Shown here piece by piece: positions 24,356 through 35,433 of a stretch of 64,000 nucleotides of DNA (position 1 is its first letter; each line of letters begins with the position of its first letter). This DNA comes from Magnolia sinica (lineage: Eukaryota > Streptophyta > Magnoliopsida > Magnoliales > Magnoliaceae): assembly GCF_029962835.1 (NCBI RefSeq), contig NC_080588.1:47103001-47167000 (forward strand). Reading direction: 5' to 3'. The position numbers were made by a program, and so were the translations under genes. The notes below the pieces were generated by a model. It was given only the letters and a program-made list of their open reading frames with translations. It had not been told where the DNA came from and did no database searches.

Positions 24356-25175
24356 GGCCGATTACTGATTCTGATTGACGTGACCGATTTGCCGATTCTG
24401 ATTGTCGTAATCGATTGCCGACTCCGATTGCCGTGACCGATTTACCGATTCTGATTATCGATTTGATTGTCGTGACCGATTTGCCGACTCTAATTATTGA
24501 TCGATCTCAATTGTCGAGATCGATTGCCGTGACCGATTTACCGATTCTGATTATCGATCGATCCGATTGTCGTGACCGATTTGCCGACTCTGATTATCAA
24601 TCGATCCCAATTATCGAGACCGATTGCTGACTCCGATTACCGTGACCGATTTACCGATTCTGATTATCGATCGATCCTGATTGTCGTGGCCGATTGCCGA
24701 CTCCGATCGACCGATTTACCGATTCTGATTATCGATCGATCCAATTGTCGTGACCGATTTGCCGATTCTGATTATCGATCCGATTGTCGTGACTAATTTG
24801 CCGACTCTGATTATCGATCGATCCCAATTGTCGAGACTGATTGCCGACTCCGATTGCCGTGACCGATTTGCAGATTCTGATTATCGATCGATCCAATTGT
24901 CGTGACCGATTTGCCGACTCTGATTATCGATTGATCCTAATTGTCGAGACCGATTGTCGACTCCGATTGCCGTGATCGATTTGCCGATTCTGATTATCGA
25001 TCGATCCGATTGTCATGACCGATTTGCCGACTCTGATTATCGATCGATCCCAATTGTCGAGACCGATTGCCGACTCCGATTGCCGTGATCGAATTGCCGA
25101 TTCTGATTATCGATCGATCCGATTGTCGTGACCGATTTGCCGACTCTGATTATCGATCGATCCCGATTGTCGAGA
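24356..25175. repeat. CGATT tandem array with higher-order unit of about 113 bp
   Basis: Words such as TGCCGACTCCGATTGCCGTG and TGATTATCGATCGATCC recur throughout. Two related half-units of about 55 bp alternate: one ends GATCCGATTGTCGTGACC and the other ends ATCCCAATTGTCGAGACC. Together they make a unit of about 113 bp by my count, present about seven times with some partial units. It sits exactly where C has unrelated sequence. Confidence 0.85.
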
Positions 25176-27736
25176 CCTATATGATGTATATGCGAACCAT
25201 AGTTGAGGCCTACTGTGATGTATTCATGGCCCATGGGCAAGGCCCATTATTATGTATTCGTGGCCTATGGGCAAGGCCATTGTGATATGTATTAGGCCCG
25301 TGATGTATGATGCGTTTGATGTATTCATGACTTACGTGTAGGGCCCACATGTCATGTATTTAAAGCCCATGAGGAGGGCCCACCTGTTGTGTATATGTGG
25401 CCCTTGAGTAAGGCCCATGGTGTTGTATATTAGGTCCTTGTATGAGGCCATGAGTCTACTATATATTAGGCTTTATGCGGGTCATTCCTCGAAGGCAATG
25501 CTGGTTAAATGTCCACATTGTCGAGATTGATTGTTGATGCCGATAACGAGTATGTGACAGCATAGCATCATGATACATGCTCATACGCATCATCTGCATG
25601 TTTGTTATGAGATGAAGTTGATCATTACATATGTCATTGAGCATGTTGTTATGAGACTCCCTGATAGGCGGAGGTAATCTCACATGAGCACACGGTATGC
25701 GCAAGATTGATGCATGACTGGATTGTATGACTCATGCATCTTGCATTATGATTACTGTACGCCCTAGCAACATTAGGGCCGTAGCCTCCACAGGCTTATC
25801 GTAGATGGCCAGATGAGATACGGGAAATCTGTTCTACATGGGGTGCTATAGATATCCCTGGGTGAAAGTCCCTAAACCCTCTTGGTTCCAGAGGTTGCTC
25901 CAACGTCTAGACCGAGTGGATGCATGAGCGCATGAGGGCCGTATACTGTTAGGCCGCGTCTCCCACCGTGTCGTGGTCGGTTGGAAGGGGGTATGGCCTT
26001 ACCTGCCCGAGAGGAGGGGGCAATGCTAGGTTGAGTCTGACCAGCTCGAGGAATGGGTCCGCTATCGACGAGCTGAGCCCGATATTGGCAGGCGGATAGT
26101 GAGGTCTCTTTCACTCACCTTGTTGCCCGCGATGGGGCGACAACCTGGTTTGGAGTGTAATAGACCCCGGTGATTTTCCAGAGAGGAACCATATTGATAT
26201 GTGGACTTATTAAGTAGAAATTTACATATTCATTCATTCACTATCCACTCGGGCTGGTGGTGCGTAACTATTTGTTACGTGTACCTTCGCATGGCCAGGA
26301 TTTCAGTTGGGTGCGCGACTAACCTGAGACTAGGAGTTTACCACATTGAGTCTGACTATCCAAATTTAGGTATGGGACTGGTTTGGATAGAAGTCCCTTG
26401 TGATGGACCCCATAACCTGCGATACTACGTACTATCATCCCGACCTCACAATCCAGCTTGGTCATTTCGTTGCATCGCATATTGCATCCGCATGCATATG
26501 GCATTTTGGGTTATGTTTTCTATACTTATATGACCTAGACAGATTTAGCAGGATTAACATATTATATTGTATCCTCGGCATCTGATATTTAGCTCTTTAT
26601 GACTCCTCATTTGCATAGCTGTTTTATATTGTGTATTCTGATATTGATTGACTCATGAACTTGTCCATATTTTCGCTTACTCTGTTATCATACGATTTAC
26701 GATCTTGTCACTATTTCTGTTTACTCTGATAATTCATGCCCTTGTCAGTATTTCTACTTACTTTGATGATTCATGATTGTTGTCAGTATTTCTGCTTATT
26801 CTGATATTGTACGGCTTATGGATTACCAGTATTTTCGGTATTGTGTGATGATGGCATTGTATTGAATACTTGGCACTAACCTTGTGCACACACTTACACC
26901 ATCCTCTAAGCTTTCAATAAGCTTATGCACGATAGATGTGTGCAGGTGATGTTAGGTTGCAGCAGTGTTGAGCTTGGAGTGGGCAGCGGTCTTCTGGAGC
27001 TTGATTTTCGATTGATGTATTTTATTTTTTTTCTTTAGCATTGTACTCAAATGATTATATTAGTGGATATGTGATGATGATGTTGTCTTTGTGAATTGGG
27101 TAATCTTGTGGTTATGCTCATTATGAGTTAAATGTACAAAAAAAAATCCTCCTTGTAGGATCCCATGATCAGAATCTGGTGTATGGACACTAGGAGCCGA
27201 CAATGGGGTACTACGGAGGCTGTCGGCACCAGATTCGGCGATCGGGATTCCTATGAATTCGATTTTCGGGTTTGGGGTGTGACACCCAATGCCATCGAAG
27301 GGACCTTGATGCCATCGAGAATTCCAGCCAAATTTCCAGATTGGTTGTTGGACTTTCTTGATTCTCAATCGATGCCATCAAAGGATAGTTGATGCAATCG
27401 AACATGCCCTCGAATCTGCTATTTTTGGGATATCTTTTAACAACAAATCCATACCTCTTCTACCATTTTTTAATAATATTTTTCTTAGTCTCCTAAGGCT
27501 AAGGGATGATCAAATTAATATTCCTATTAGGTCAATATCATCTATGAGGCTATATGGTTGTTTTGGGTCAAGGGTCAGGGTCATTAAGGCATCTCTTTTA
27601 CCTGTATATGCTCCTTGATGCTTCTGCTCCGCTTGTGTCTTTGGTCCTCACTTTCTAAAGACTCAACTTACTATGTGACACAACGGCTCACGTGGTTGAC
27701 AAACTAGGGTGCAAAAATGAGTGCACTAACATACTT

Positions 27737-28388
27737 TACTTGAGAAATGGAGAATTAAATTTGCAGCATTAGGGTTTGTATTCCTTAAAATACATTAGAT
27801 CCCTATATTCTTTCTGGTTGAGCATATACTGCCTCTTCGACACTCAAGAAAAAGAACACTGCTTCAAGCCTCGACTACATCTTCGAATCATCATTTGAAG
27901 ATAAGTACAAATTGTTAATTATTATTTCCTTATTTGGGTTTTTCTAAGATAACCTAGAAATCTCTGTAGTTTGATTTATGATAACCCGTGAAAATCACAA
28001 AAGGAGTTTTATTGTGATAATCCGTGAAAATCACAAGAACTGTATAAGGTTGTTAAGGTGAACCTGTGAAAACCTTGAAATAGTGAAAGCCAAAATTACC
28101 AGGGTAGTGATTGTGGGAGTGAAGTAGGCGTGTGTTTAAGCAACGAACCACTATAACCCCTTGTGCTTATGTGGTGATTGTTTATTTCATTATTTGTAGT
28201 GAATATTGTATTTATTTCATTGTATCTTACTAGTTTGAAAGTTTGATTTGAAAGACAACATGATATAAGGTTGTCTTACGAATTATTTGGAATTAATGTT
28301 TCAATACTTTGTGCGATTGAGATTATTTATTCATCTTTATTTCATAGAATTTAGTATTGTCCTATTTACCCCCTTCTAGGACATCAAC
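27737..28388 (+). mobile_element. G, 3' portion of a plus-strand copia-like LTR
   Basis: This continues the sequence broken by F1 at 19984. It includes repeated GTGAAAATCACAA words, AAGGTGAACCTGTGAAAACC, GGAGTGAAGTAGGCG and CGAACCACTATAA. It then ends with CCTATTTACCCCCTTCTAGG near 28380. The last motif is the usual U5 end of plant copia LTRs (family knowledge). No primer-binding site or coding sequence follows. Confidence 0.6.
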
Positions 28389-28895
28389 AACTCATCTTTC
28401 AGCTTCCGATGTGGGAGAGTACGTGTGTCTAGGTCCTTGTGTTAGGATCTTAAGGTTAGAGGTGAACCTGATTTAAAACCTCCGATAGTGAATACCGATA
28501 TACTTGAGGAGAGTACATCTGCTGGGAGTGGAGTAGGGAAACCGAACCAGTATATATGCTTGTGTTTTCTTTTGTGAATATTTGCAATTTTAATTCATGC
28601 TTATGTGTTTGATTAGTTAAATCATATGATTACTTGAATCGAGTTGTATGCTAAGTACTTAACTTGCAAAGCACATATAAGCTCACTATTACCTATAGAC
28701 TAATTGCTTGATTGACATATTTATTGTAGTTTATGTGATTAGACCCACTTTGGCTTAGAAGCCTCAGTGTTAATTGCCCTGTTAGTTTATTAGGTGAATA
28801 AATTTTAATTTGTCCTACTAACCCCCTAAGGCTTAGCCATAATTCTATAGCTCCACCAAGCTTTTGCACGCGTCATGGTAGCCATAATTCAATTA
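28389..28895 (+). mobile_element. F3, 3' portion of an F-type LTR
   Basis: This stretch matches the reverse complement of 19985-20480 in F1. It shows GTCCTTGTGTTAGGATC, GAACCTGATTTAAAACCTCC, GGGAGTGGAGTAGG and TTCTATAGCTCCACCAAGC, and ends near 28895 with ATAATTCAATTA, the counterpart of the F1 terminus. It is probably the second half of the LTR whose first half lies at 13790-14100. Confidence 0.6.
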
Positions 28896-30622
28896 GCGCG
28901 AATTGTGAGTCTTAGAGTCAAGTCAACCCCAAAGAAGAACCAAGGTAAGGAAATTTAAAACCTCGTCAAAACCTATAACAAAACCCACCAAACAAAGTCC
29001 TATACCTAGCCAATATAATATAGGAAAACCTATTTTTAAGTGTGCCATAAAGTTAAGTGGGTCGATGCCTGAGTAAAAGAATTATCTAAAAAAATAGACA
29101 TCTTCAATGACATCGAAGTGCCATTGAACTATCTTTGATGACATCGAAGACAGCTCAATGGGATCGAGCTTAGAGCCCAAACTGTCCAACAGGAAATCAA
29201 CTTAAATATAGATTTTTACAATGGCATCGAATGTATCTTCGATAGCATGGAGAAAGTGCTTAAACAATCCAATAAGAAATCAACTTAATTTTTGATTTTT
29301 TACGATGGCATTGAAACAACCTTCGATGACATAAAAGGTCAGCTCGATGTCATTGAACTTGGACCCCAAATTGTCCAGCAATCTCAAGTCAAAAATTCAT
29401 ATTTTTACGATTGCATTGAGTAAGCCTTCGATGGCATTGAAGGACCTCTTCAATGACATCGAAGGTCACTTGATGACATCGTCGGAAATGTAGAATCTGT
29501 CCAGCAACATTTTGAAATATATTTTAAATTTATTGATGCCATCGAATTGTCTTTGATGTCATCGAATGATAACATTAAACCTGACAGATTTCTGCTCATT
29601 TTTTTACCATTGTAAATCTTTTCTATATATTCAATAGAAGGGTTTCTTGGCAATTTGGTGAGTAATAGAGAGAGCTTTATGAGAGTGAATACCTATAATT
29701 ATTATCCATCTTCTTAAGCTCTCTTTCCTTATAGAGTTCATCATTCAATCCTTGTCTTAAAGGCAATCATTGAAGCATTCAAAGCTTAGATTGAAAAATG
29801 AACTCCATCATTCATTGATACTCTAGCAACCACATTCATTGACAAATATTTATGCTAGCTAGCATTGACATCCTTAAGTAGTTCTCAAATACCCATAAAT
29901 ACCTAGTTAGGATTCATCAAACCCTTAACCCAACAATCTCGGCATCTTTAACGGAGCATCATCATATAGTTGCAGTACAAGGGACTTGAAGATCCTTCAT
30001 CATTTAAGAATATCTTAATTAAGTGCTTTATGAGACTCATCCACTTTTAGGTAAGTATCAAGAGTGTATTGTGTCTGGAAACCATTCATTGTGAAAGTTT
30101 GGATTTCTGAGTTTGAACTTCCAAACTTAACATGTCTTCGTGTAAGCCTCCGACGGGAGAGTACGTTTGTGTTGTCCTTATGTAGGACTTCTTAAGTTCT
30201 TGTGTAGGATTTGATAAAATCTTGTGTAGGCCATCGACGAATGGAAAACGTGGACCTTGTGTACATTGTGAAGGTTTATGGTGAACCTGATTTAAAACCA
30301 TCTGGATAGTGAAATTTGGCACACCCTAGGAGAAAGTGGGTCAGTCGGGAGTGGAGTAGGCAAGTAGTCAAACCATTATAATTTGTGTGCATTGGGTGAA
30401 TGATTTAAATCTTTATTTGTTATGTTTGGTTGAATAATATACTCTATTTATTTTCTATAGCAAATATGTTTGAAAAAATGCATAAATGATGTGTTTCACT
30501 AAATAGACTATGTTTATGCACTTCTTCTCACTTAGAAATCTTTACTTGTATATCTACAAGTAAGTGCATATTAATTGTTTAAATAAAATTTAAAAAGTCC
30601 AATTCATCTCCCCTAGGACATT
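28896..30622 (+). mobile_element. H, plus-strand copia-like LTR
   Basis: From about 29100 to 29575 it carries many GATGACATCGAAG/TGATGCCATCGAA words. A TATA-like TATATAT follows at 29625. Next come CTTGTGTAGGAT words (30170-30230), GAACCTGATTTAAAACC, GGGAGTGGAGTAGGC, and an end of TCATCTCCCCTAGGACA near 30620. This is the same layout as F1 and G. The start is not resolved and no internal domain follows, so it may be a solo LTR or a fragment. Confidence 0.6.
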
Positions 30623-32615
30623 AGATATCTTCAAGCTTTGCTTATAGTAGTAAAACACAATTTCATTTCCCAGTACACAATTTTAGGGAATACTTTTCAT
30701 TCGTAGATAAAGTCAACCAACCATTGATGTTTAAGAGGGACCCTTACATCATCCCTAAATAGACAATAGATGCGACTAAGCTAGTTATTGTCGATCATCA
30801 ATCAATCTAAACCTACCATTTGAACCTTAGTAAATTAAGGAGTGTTTACCATAATTCACATATAGATCCAATCGTACCGTAAATCGTCTTAAGTTACCAA
30901 AGTATAGAGGTTCTCACCCGACCCCGAAACTTAGAAAAATTGTTCCAATTGTGATGAAACTTTATATGACACCTTGTTAGACAAATTAAACTATACATTA
31001 TCATTCTCAAGACCCGAATCGCAAAATGCAACGTTCATCAGGTCCACAACGTACAGTTGGACGATAAACTACTAAGCTCACATGAATTTGACCATCCGAT
31101 TGTAATACTAATAGAAAAATCCATCTAGATACTCTAGAGGACTCCTAGGATTATTAACGAATAGTTTCGAAGCAATCCAGTTGCCGAAATTCAAGATCGT
31201 CCATTGGATCTTAAAATCAACGGTTGATTTAGATTTTTTAACCCATCTAACGACCAGATTGGCCATCAACCCATCCACTGTGAGCCATAGAGCGCCGTGA
31301 TCACTGATTGGCTAAAAAATTCATGGTTGAACTTGTCCGTGTGTGCACCAATGCACATGCACCCACGTAACACCAAACCGGGGATTTTAAAATCCCAACA
31401 TTCTGAGAAGAAATGGCTCGACACCGAGCGTCTTTTTCGTCAACGATCCAAAAACCTGCCTCTCCTTGTTAGTGGGGTCCACCTTAGGGTGATCCAAACC
31501 ATCCAGATTATAGGTCCCACCAATCCTCTCAGGGACCACCACATCTGCATGTGCATACATATACGTGCTCGGTGAGCCCCACATGGTTGGACAGTATGGG
31601 TATACAACACATAGCAAGGTGGGTTTCAACAATGGACGTCATTACCGGTTTTCTACGGTGCGATCCACCCAAAATGGGTTAGGGTTCGGCCACTCCGTCG
31701 AGCCTCAATGAACGGAGGCAAAAGAGAGGGGGAAGGGTGAGAGATGACTCACCTTGATGCGGTGCGTGGCGATGCCCTTCGCGATCAAGTCAAGTCCTTT
31801 CCTTCTCTTTTTCCTTCCTCTCTTTCTTTCTCCCTTTCTTGTCTCTATCCTTTCCTCTCTTTCACTTTTCTCTCTTTCTTTATCTATTTTCTCTCCTTTC
31901 ATCTTTGTCTCAATCCGTCTCTTTTCTTTCTTTTACTTTTTCTTTTGTTACAACCTTAGATGAGCAGAGAACTAACCAGAGGTTAAGAGGGTAAGTGTAT
32001 CAACCCTACATGGATTAGGTGAGTGAGTAGAGTATGATGTAACTAGATTTAGTGGAGTGCATGCAGTGGTGGAAAGGGAGGCGAGCGGTGAAGTGAAAAC
32101 CACCAACCCTTGATTTTCACCGTGGCTGCCTGAGTTGCAAACCCGCCTAATTTTGGCCTTACCTTTCATCCATGCCAAATCAAGTGTTCCAGTTTGCATG
32201 GATTCCAAGTTTGCCCCTATATAAATCAACGGTGGCCGTCCCCTCTCAGCTTGTATGCTGTGGTGTGGCACACCTGATTCCTTCATCAACTTGCCTTTTG
32301 GACCTGCAGTTAACATACGCTAATGCATACGACAGACACGTGTTAGATGTCATGCATGAATCACAAGGGCCCCACATGAGCCCGGTGCCACTGTAAAGAC
32401 CCCTTAATTGAGTGGGTCCCATTTATAAACGGAGCCCAATCCGCTGACCCATGGTCCGGATCACTGAACCAAGGGGCCTCCTCACTTGCAGAAATTGAAA
32501 ATTCTTGGTTGATGATCATATAATTCCTTATAAAAACAAATCAGATGGAATGAATGCATAAAAGATCTGACCAGTAGTGGCCCAGAGAGTGGGCCACGGT
32601 AACACCACAAATCAA
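30623..32615. other. Intergenic region downstream of the DUF247 gene
   Basis: No gene or RNA is recognised. It contains a strong polypyrimidine tract at about 31795-31960. A few GTGGGCC-type words lie near 31470-31600 and 32400-32470. The sequence next to 32615 would hold the 3' UTR of the DUF247 gene; I did not find a convincing polyadenylation signal. Confidence 0.5.
31795..31960. repeat. Polypyrimidine tract
   Basis: About 165 bases of almost pure C and T on the plus strand, with TTTCTTTC and TCTCTT words. The open frames across it encode only S/F/L or K/R/E runs and are not credible genes. Confidence 0.85.
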
Positions 32616-34157
32616 TCAATTGGGCCTGTAGTAAGAATAGACTCCATAGAACGTTTGTGTGAAAGTGAGGACCAGCAAAACAACGGCTGCAAAGAAAGAG
32701 ATGATGGCCCACGGATTGTTGAAGTAGTTGTGCTTCAAGCTAGCCCTCCAGGCATTCCACCTATGGTTATAGTAACGATTCACCTGCGCTGATAATCTCG
32801 AAAGATAGCTGTCGTTAATGTCGAACACCACCTCCTGGCAAAGCCGGTTGAACAGATCGGCTACCTCCGCGTCTGATCCTAGCCAATGCTCGATGATCCC
32901 GCAGTAATGCAGGTAACCCACATCATCCGGACCGTTGATCAGGTTATCCATGAAGATCACGTACGATGTGATTTCATTCGTGGAGTCCGGATGGCACTGC
33001 TCGAATGCGATGAGGTTAAGGAACAGTGACTTCGTGCCATCGTGGATCAGAAGCCTTGGGATGTTGAGGACCCCACCGCGGAATTCAACGTCCCAGAATC
33101 GATCGGTCTTTCGCTTCTTGAACTTGATCCCGGCCTCACGAAGCTCGGTCACGCAATGGACTAGCTGCTGCCGTCGCTTGTCGGCCACACGGACTGCCTT
33201 GGACCGGTGCTTCATCCACATCCTCGGCGATGGCTGTGGCCCACTTCGTAGAAGACTCCGCCGGAAAACGTCGAGGCAGTGCAGGCTGCCTTGATCTGTC
33301 AATGGATCGAACGTGTCCACATACTTCTGTGATTCCAATCGGTTCCGGTCTGCTTTCCGGAGCGGCTCGTCACTGGGCATCAACGGATCAAAGAAGCGAA
33401 GGGCGAGCTTCGACACTAGGCCTCTCTGATCGGGCTGTCCGATCTGGAGACCGAGAAGGCGGTCCAGAACAAATAACGGTATCTGATTCTCCAGCATTAT
33501 CATGTCGCGTTGGATTGAATGCATATGACCGCGCATGGAGAAGACGGGATCGTTGCGCGAGTAGCCCAGCTGACGGAAACCCTCGGCGGCCCCACGGAAG
33601 AGCTCGATCACGAAGCATCCATCAAGGACCATCATCTCCACGAATTCATTGCTGCTAATGCTTATCGAACCTTCGTAGCAAGCCCGGGTCCGCTCCTCGA
33701 GGTCGTTGATCGAGTCAAGGTAGATCTTGACGTCTTGATTGGCACGTTTAAGGACTTGATGGAGCGATCTCCATTTATGGCGGTCCATCTCTCGGAGCCG
33801 TCGCTTTCCGTGATGGTATGGACCGAGGGACACGATCTGCGGCACATAGGCCTTGTCGTCGCCCTCCCGCAGGCACTTGGGGACCCTGTAGATGCAGAGC
33901 TTGGCCCATGACGAGGCGATCTCGTCTTGCTGGGCTTCTTCAAGCTTCTCTCTTATGGAGATTACCCAATCGGAATCGGATGGTGCTGGTTCATCGGTGT
34001 AGTTTTTCACTGTGCTGATCGTGGTCGACCCAAGATCGGACGGTTCTGGATGTTGGGTCCATTCTGGCTGTTTTGGGATGCCTGCTTCTACTGTTTCTTT
34101 GAGTTTGAGGGTGATCAGATACCAACTCAGCAGCTCTTTGTTGAATACTGCTACCAT
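32616..34157 (-). CDS. DUF247 family (UPF0481-like) membrane protein, intact
   Basis: A single intronless frame encodes 513 residues with no stop or frameshift. After a variable N-terminus (MVAVFNKELLSWYLITLKLK), the DUF247 domain runs from about residue 88 (CIYRVPKCLR) to 475. Its usual blocks are VPQIVSLGPYHHG (105-117), MVLDGCFVIELF (176-187), DMIMLENQIPLFVLDRLL (218-235), IPRLLIHDGTKSLFLNLIAFEQCH (366-389), and YVIFMDNLINGPDDVGYL (399-416). A hydrophobic C-terminal segment (about 482-505) followed by YSYYRPN suggests a single membrane anchor, as is common in this family. The longer frame up to 34343 is rejected because its first ATG lies right at a TATA-like box and it would add a repeat-encoded Cys run. 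Molecular function is unknown for most members; in grasses some DUF247 proteins are linked to self-incompatibility. It is the only intact gene seen here. Confidence 0.95.
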   Translation of the reverse strand: MVAVFNKELLSWYLITLKLKETVEAGIPKQPEWTQHPEPSDLGSTTISTVKNYTDEPAPSDSDWVISIREKLEEAQQDEIASSWAKLCIYRVPKCLREGDDKAYVPQIVSLGPYHHGKRRLREMDRHKWRSLHQVLKRANQDVKIYLDSINDLEERTRACYEGSISISSNEFVEMMVLDGCFVIELFRGAAEGFRQLGYSRNDPVFSMRGHMHSIQRDMIMLENQIPLFVLDRLLGLQIGQPDQRGLVSKLALRFFDPLMPSDEPLRKADRNRLESQKYVDTFDPLTDQGSLHCLDVFRRSLLRSGPQPSPRMWMKHRSKAVRVADKRRQQLVHCVTELREAGIKFKKRKTDRFWDVEFRGGVLNIPRLLIHDGTKSLFLNLIAFEQCHPDSTNEITSYVIFMDNLINGPDDVGYLHYCGIIEHWLGSDAEVADLFNRLCQEVVFDINDSYLSRLSAQVNRYYNHRWNAWRASLKHNYFNNPWAIISFFAAVVLLVLTFTQTFYGVYSYYRPN

Positions 34158-34186
34158 TTTCTCTGAGAGAGATGAGGAGAGAGAGA

Positions 34187-34204
34187 AGCAGCAGCAGCAG
34201 CAAC
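34187..34204 (-). repeat. CAG/CTG trinucleotide repeat in the DUF247 5' leader
   Basis: About six AGC units on the plus strand (GCT on the coding strand) lie 30-47 bp upstream of the chosen ATG, next to a CT-rich stretch. This is the kind of CT-rich leader often seen in plant genes. Read through in the longer frame, it would encode consecutive Cys. Confidence 0.75.
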
Positions 34205-34347
34205 AGGGCCAAACAAAAATGCCATGTCTTAAAGCAAAGCTAAAAAAAGAAGAAGGGAAGAATGCAATGATGCTTGGAGAAAAAGCGAAACAGAAATGAC
34301 AATGAATTTGGTACTCTGGTAGAGTGGGATGGATGATACACATGCAC

Positions 34348-34356
34348 TTATAAATT
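34348..34356 (-). promoter_or_regulatory. TATA-like box upstream of the DUF247 gene
   Basis: The minus strand reads AATTTATAA here, about 190 bp upstream of the ATG at 34157. A start about 30 bp downstream would give a leader of about 160 bases. No other elements are firm. Confidence 0.4.
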
Positions 34357-35433
34357 ACATAAAAATTGCATACTTGGAATGGAATTAATTCACATTAAAC
34401 TGTCTAAATTATGTGTCCTAATTTAGTTATCAAGAAGAAAAATTAAACTTATTTAATTATCTGGCATAAGGTCGGTGGTCATTTATTGGAAGGTTGAGAA
34501 TGAAAATATATAATGGTCCTATTACGAAAAACAAGTGTCCATGAATTAGAAGATTAGGATTTTTCAACCAACCTGATTTCGGGATAGTGATTGCCTGTAT
34601 ATAGAACGTTCTATGCAATCGGAGTATCAAATAAGTCCTCCAAAGAAATTGATGCATCGGAACATGATTGGAAAATCCTGGCCATCCGTCCAATCTTTGT
34701 CCTTAGATATTGCTGTGCTCTCTCTCTCTCTCTCTCCGTTTTCTTTCTTTTTTCTTTTTTTTTTTCGTGCCACAATTGAATTAAAATTTCTAATCAAATG
34801 GATTTTTTGAGGAATTTCCACCTATGGTGTGGTCCATCAGATAGACCGTCTGGATCTCCAAACGGTGGAACCAGTGGGTGCATATCAAGGACTTTAAAAA
34901 GGAAATTTTACAAACTACTACATAGTTAACATGATATTTACATCTTGGTATCTATTAAATTAATGTTTCATTAAGCTACCTCGTTATTATAAAGATACCT
35001 TGGGTAGTTTTCTCTAAATTTTGCTGAATTAATAGTGTTTTTTAATGACAAAAATGCCCACCAATTGAAAGGTGTTAATCCCGAGTTTGAGTTGACTCAA
35101 ACGAGCCGCACTAAACTCGTCTTTGTCCTGAAAGCATGAAGATGGCCCACTCGGTCGGACCATTTTTAATATCCTCCTCCATGGAGATCTGACCATAGTT
35201 GAGAGATTAACCGTCCATGATCTGGACCTTTCGGTGAATGGGTCCCACTGCTGGAGAATTCTAATTAACAGGCAATTTTAATCGTCTCTGATCGATGACC
35301 TCGAAATGAACGGCTGGAAATAATATTTTCGACGGCATGACTGGAGATTCAAGCAGTCCACGAATAGGGTCCGCAGCACTGTCGGTTCATCTGTGAATAT
35401 TTTGTGGCAAACAATCCATCCGAATAGGACACG
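34357..35433. other. Upstream intergenic region
   Basis: No gene is recognised. It includes a CT microsatellite near 34720-34737 and a GTGTGGTCCATC/ACCGTCTGGATC stretch near 34830-34870 that resembles the modules of elements A-C. The rest is unique-looking, AT-rich sequence. Confidence 0.4.

Larger units (their letters stand above)
21494..27284 (+). mobile_element. Element B, 5.8-kb non-coding element (family ABC)
   Basis: It starts TGTAAGCCCCATATCC and ends TTTGGGGTGTGACA, with CCCAA on both sides (21489-21493 and 27285-27289). The insertion lies inside the ATGCCATCGAAG palindrome array of LTR F1. In order: a 5' part shared with A and C (21494-21960), a TC microsatellite, a zone of GTGGGNCCCAC and dyad modules (22160-23430), and a MITE-like segment (about 23460-23765). 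Then come TGGGCC repeats, a CGATT array (24356-25175), more TGGGCC repeats to 25480, and the conserved 3' part to 27284. I see no gene; the open frames in the arrays are repeat translations. Confidence 0.88.
19985..27731 (-). mobile_element. F1, copia-like solo LTR (interrupted by B), minus orientation
   Basis: It starts TGAAATTGAGCC and ends GTGCACTAACA, flanked by TACTT at 19980-19984 and 27732-27736. Without B it is about 1.95 kb. Read on the minus strand it starts TGTTAGTGCAC. It then has a palindrome array (21360-21490, continuing at 27290-27400), a TATA box (TTTATAAAAGG, about 21309-21319), many CTTGTGTAGGAC words (20470-20850), and CCTGATTTAAAACCTCC near 20440-20460. Those words and the GGAGTGGAGTA text are typical of plant copia LTRs (family knowledge). 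F2 is homologous over its whole length. No coding sequence adjoins, so it appears to be a solo LTR. Confidence 0.8.

Noticed and set aside
24415..24796. Frames in the CGATT array encoding periodic TDLPILIIDRS-like peptides
   Set aside because: These are translations of the tandem repeat; they exist only because the unit lacks stops in some frames.
24356..25175. CRISPR-like look of the regularly spaced repeats
   Set aside because: This is a plant nuclear context; repeats and intervening parts are both repetitive, so there are no unique spacers. It is a tandem satellite array.
28380..28400. An ATCTT duplication as the target site of LTR G (near 14030 and 28393)
   Set aside because: The implied element ends would be GT...TC rather than TG...CA, so the match is probably chance.
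33230..33911. Long plus-strand frames opposite the DUF247 gene
   Set aside because: They are antisense shadows of a GC-rich coding sequence and show no domain.
34158..34343. Upstream extension of the DUF247 frame (62 extra codons)
   Set aside because: It would start at the TATA-like box, includes a trinucleotide-repeat-encoded Cys run, and is not part of the family's usual N-terminus.
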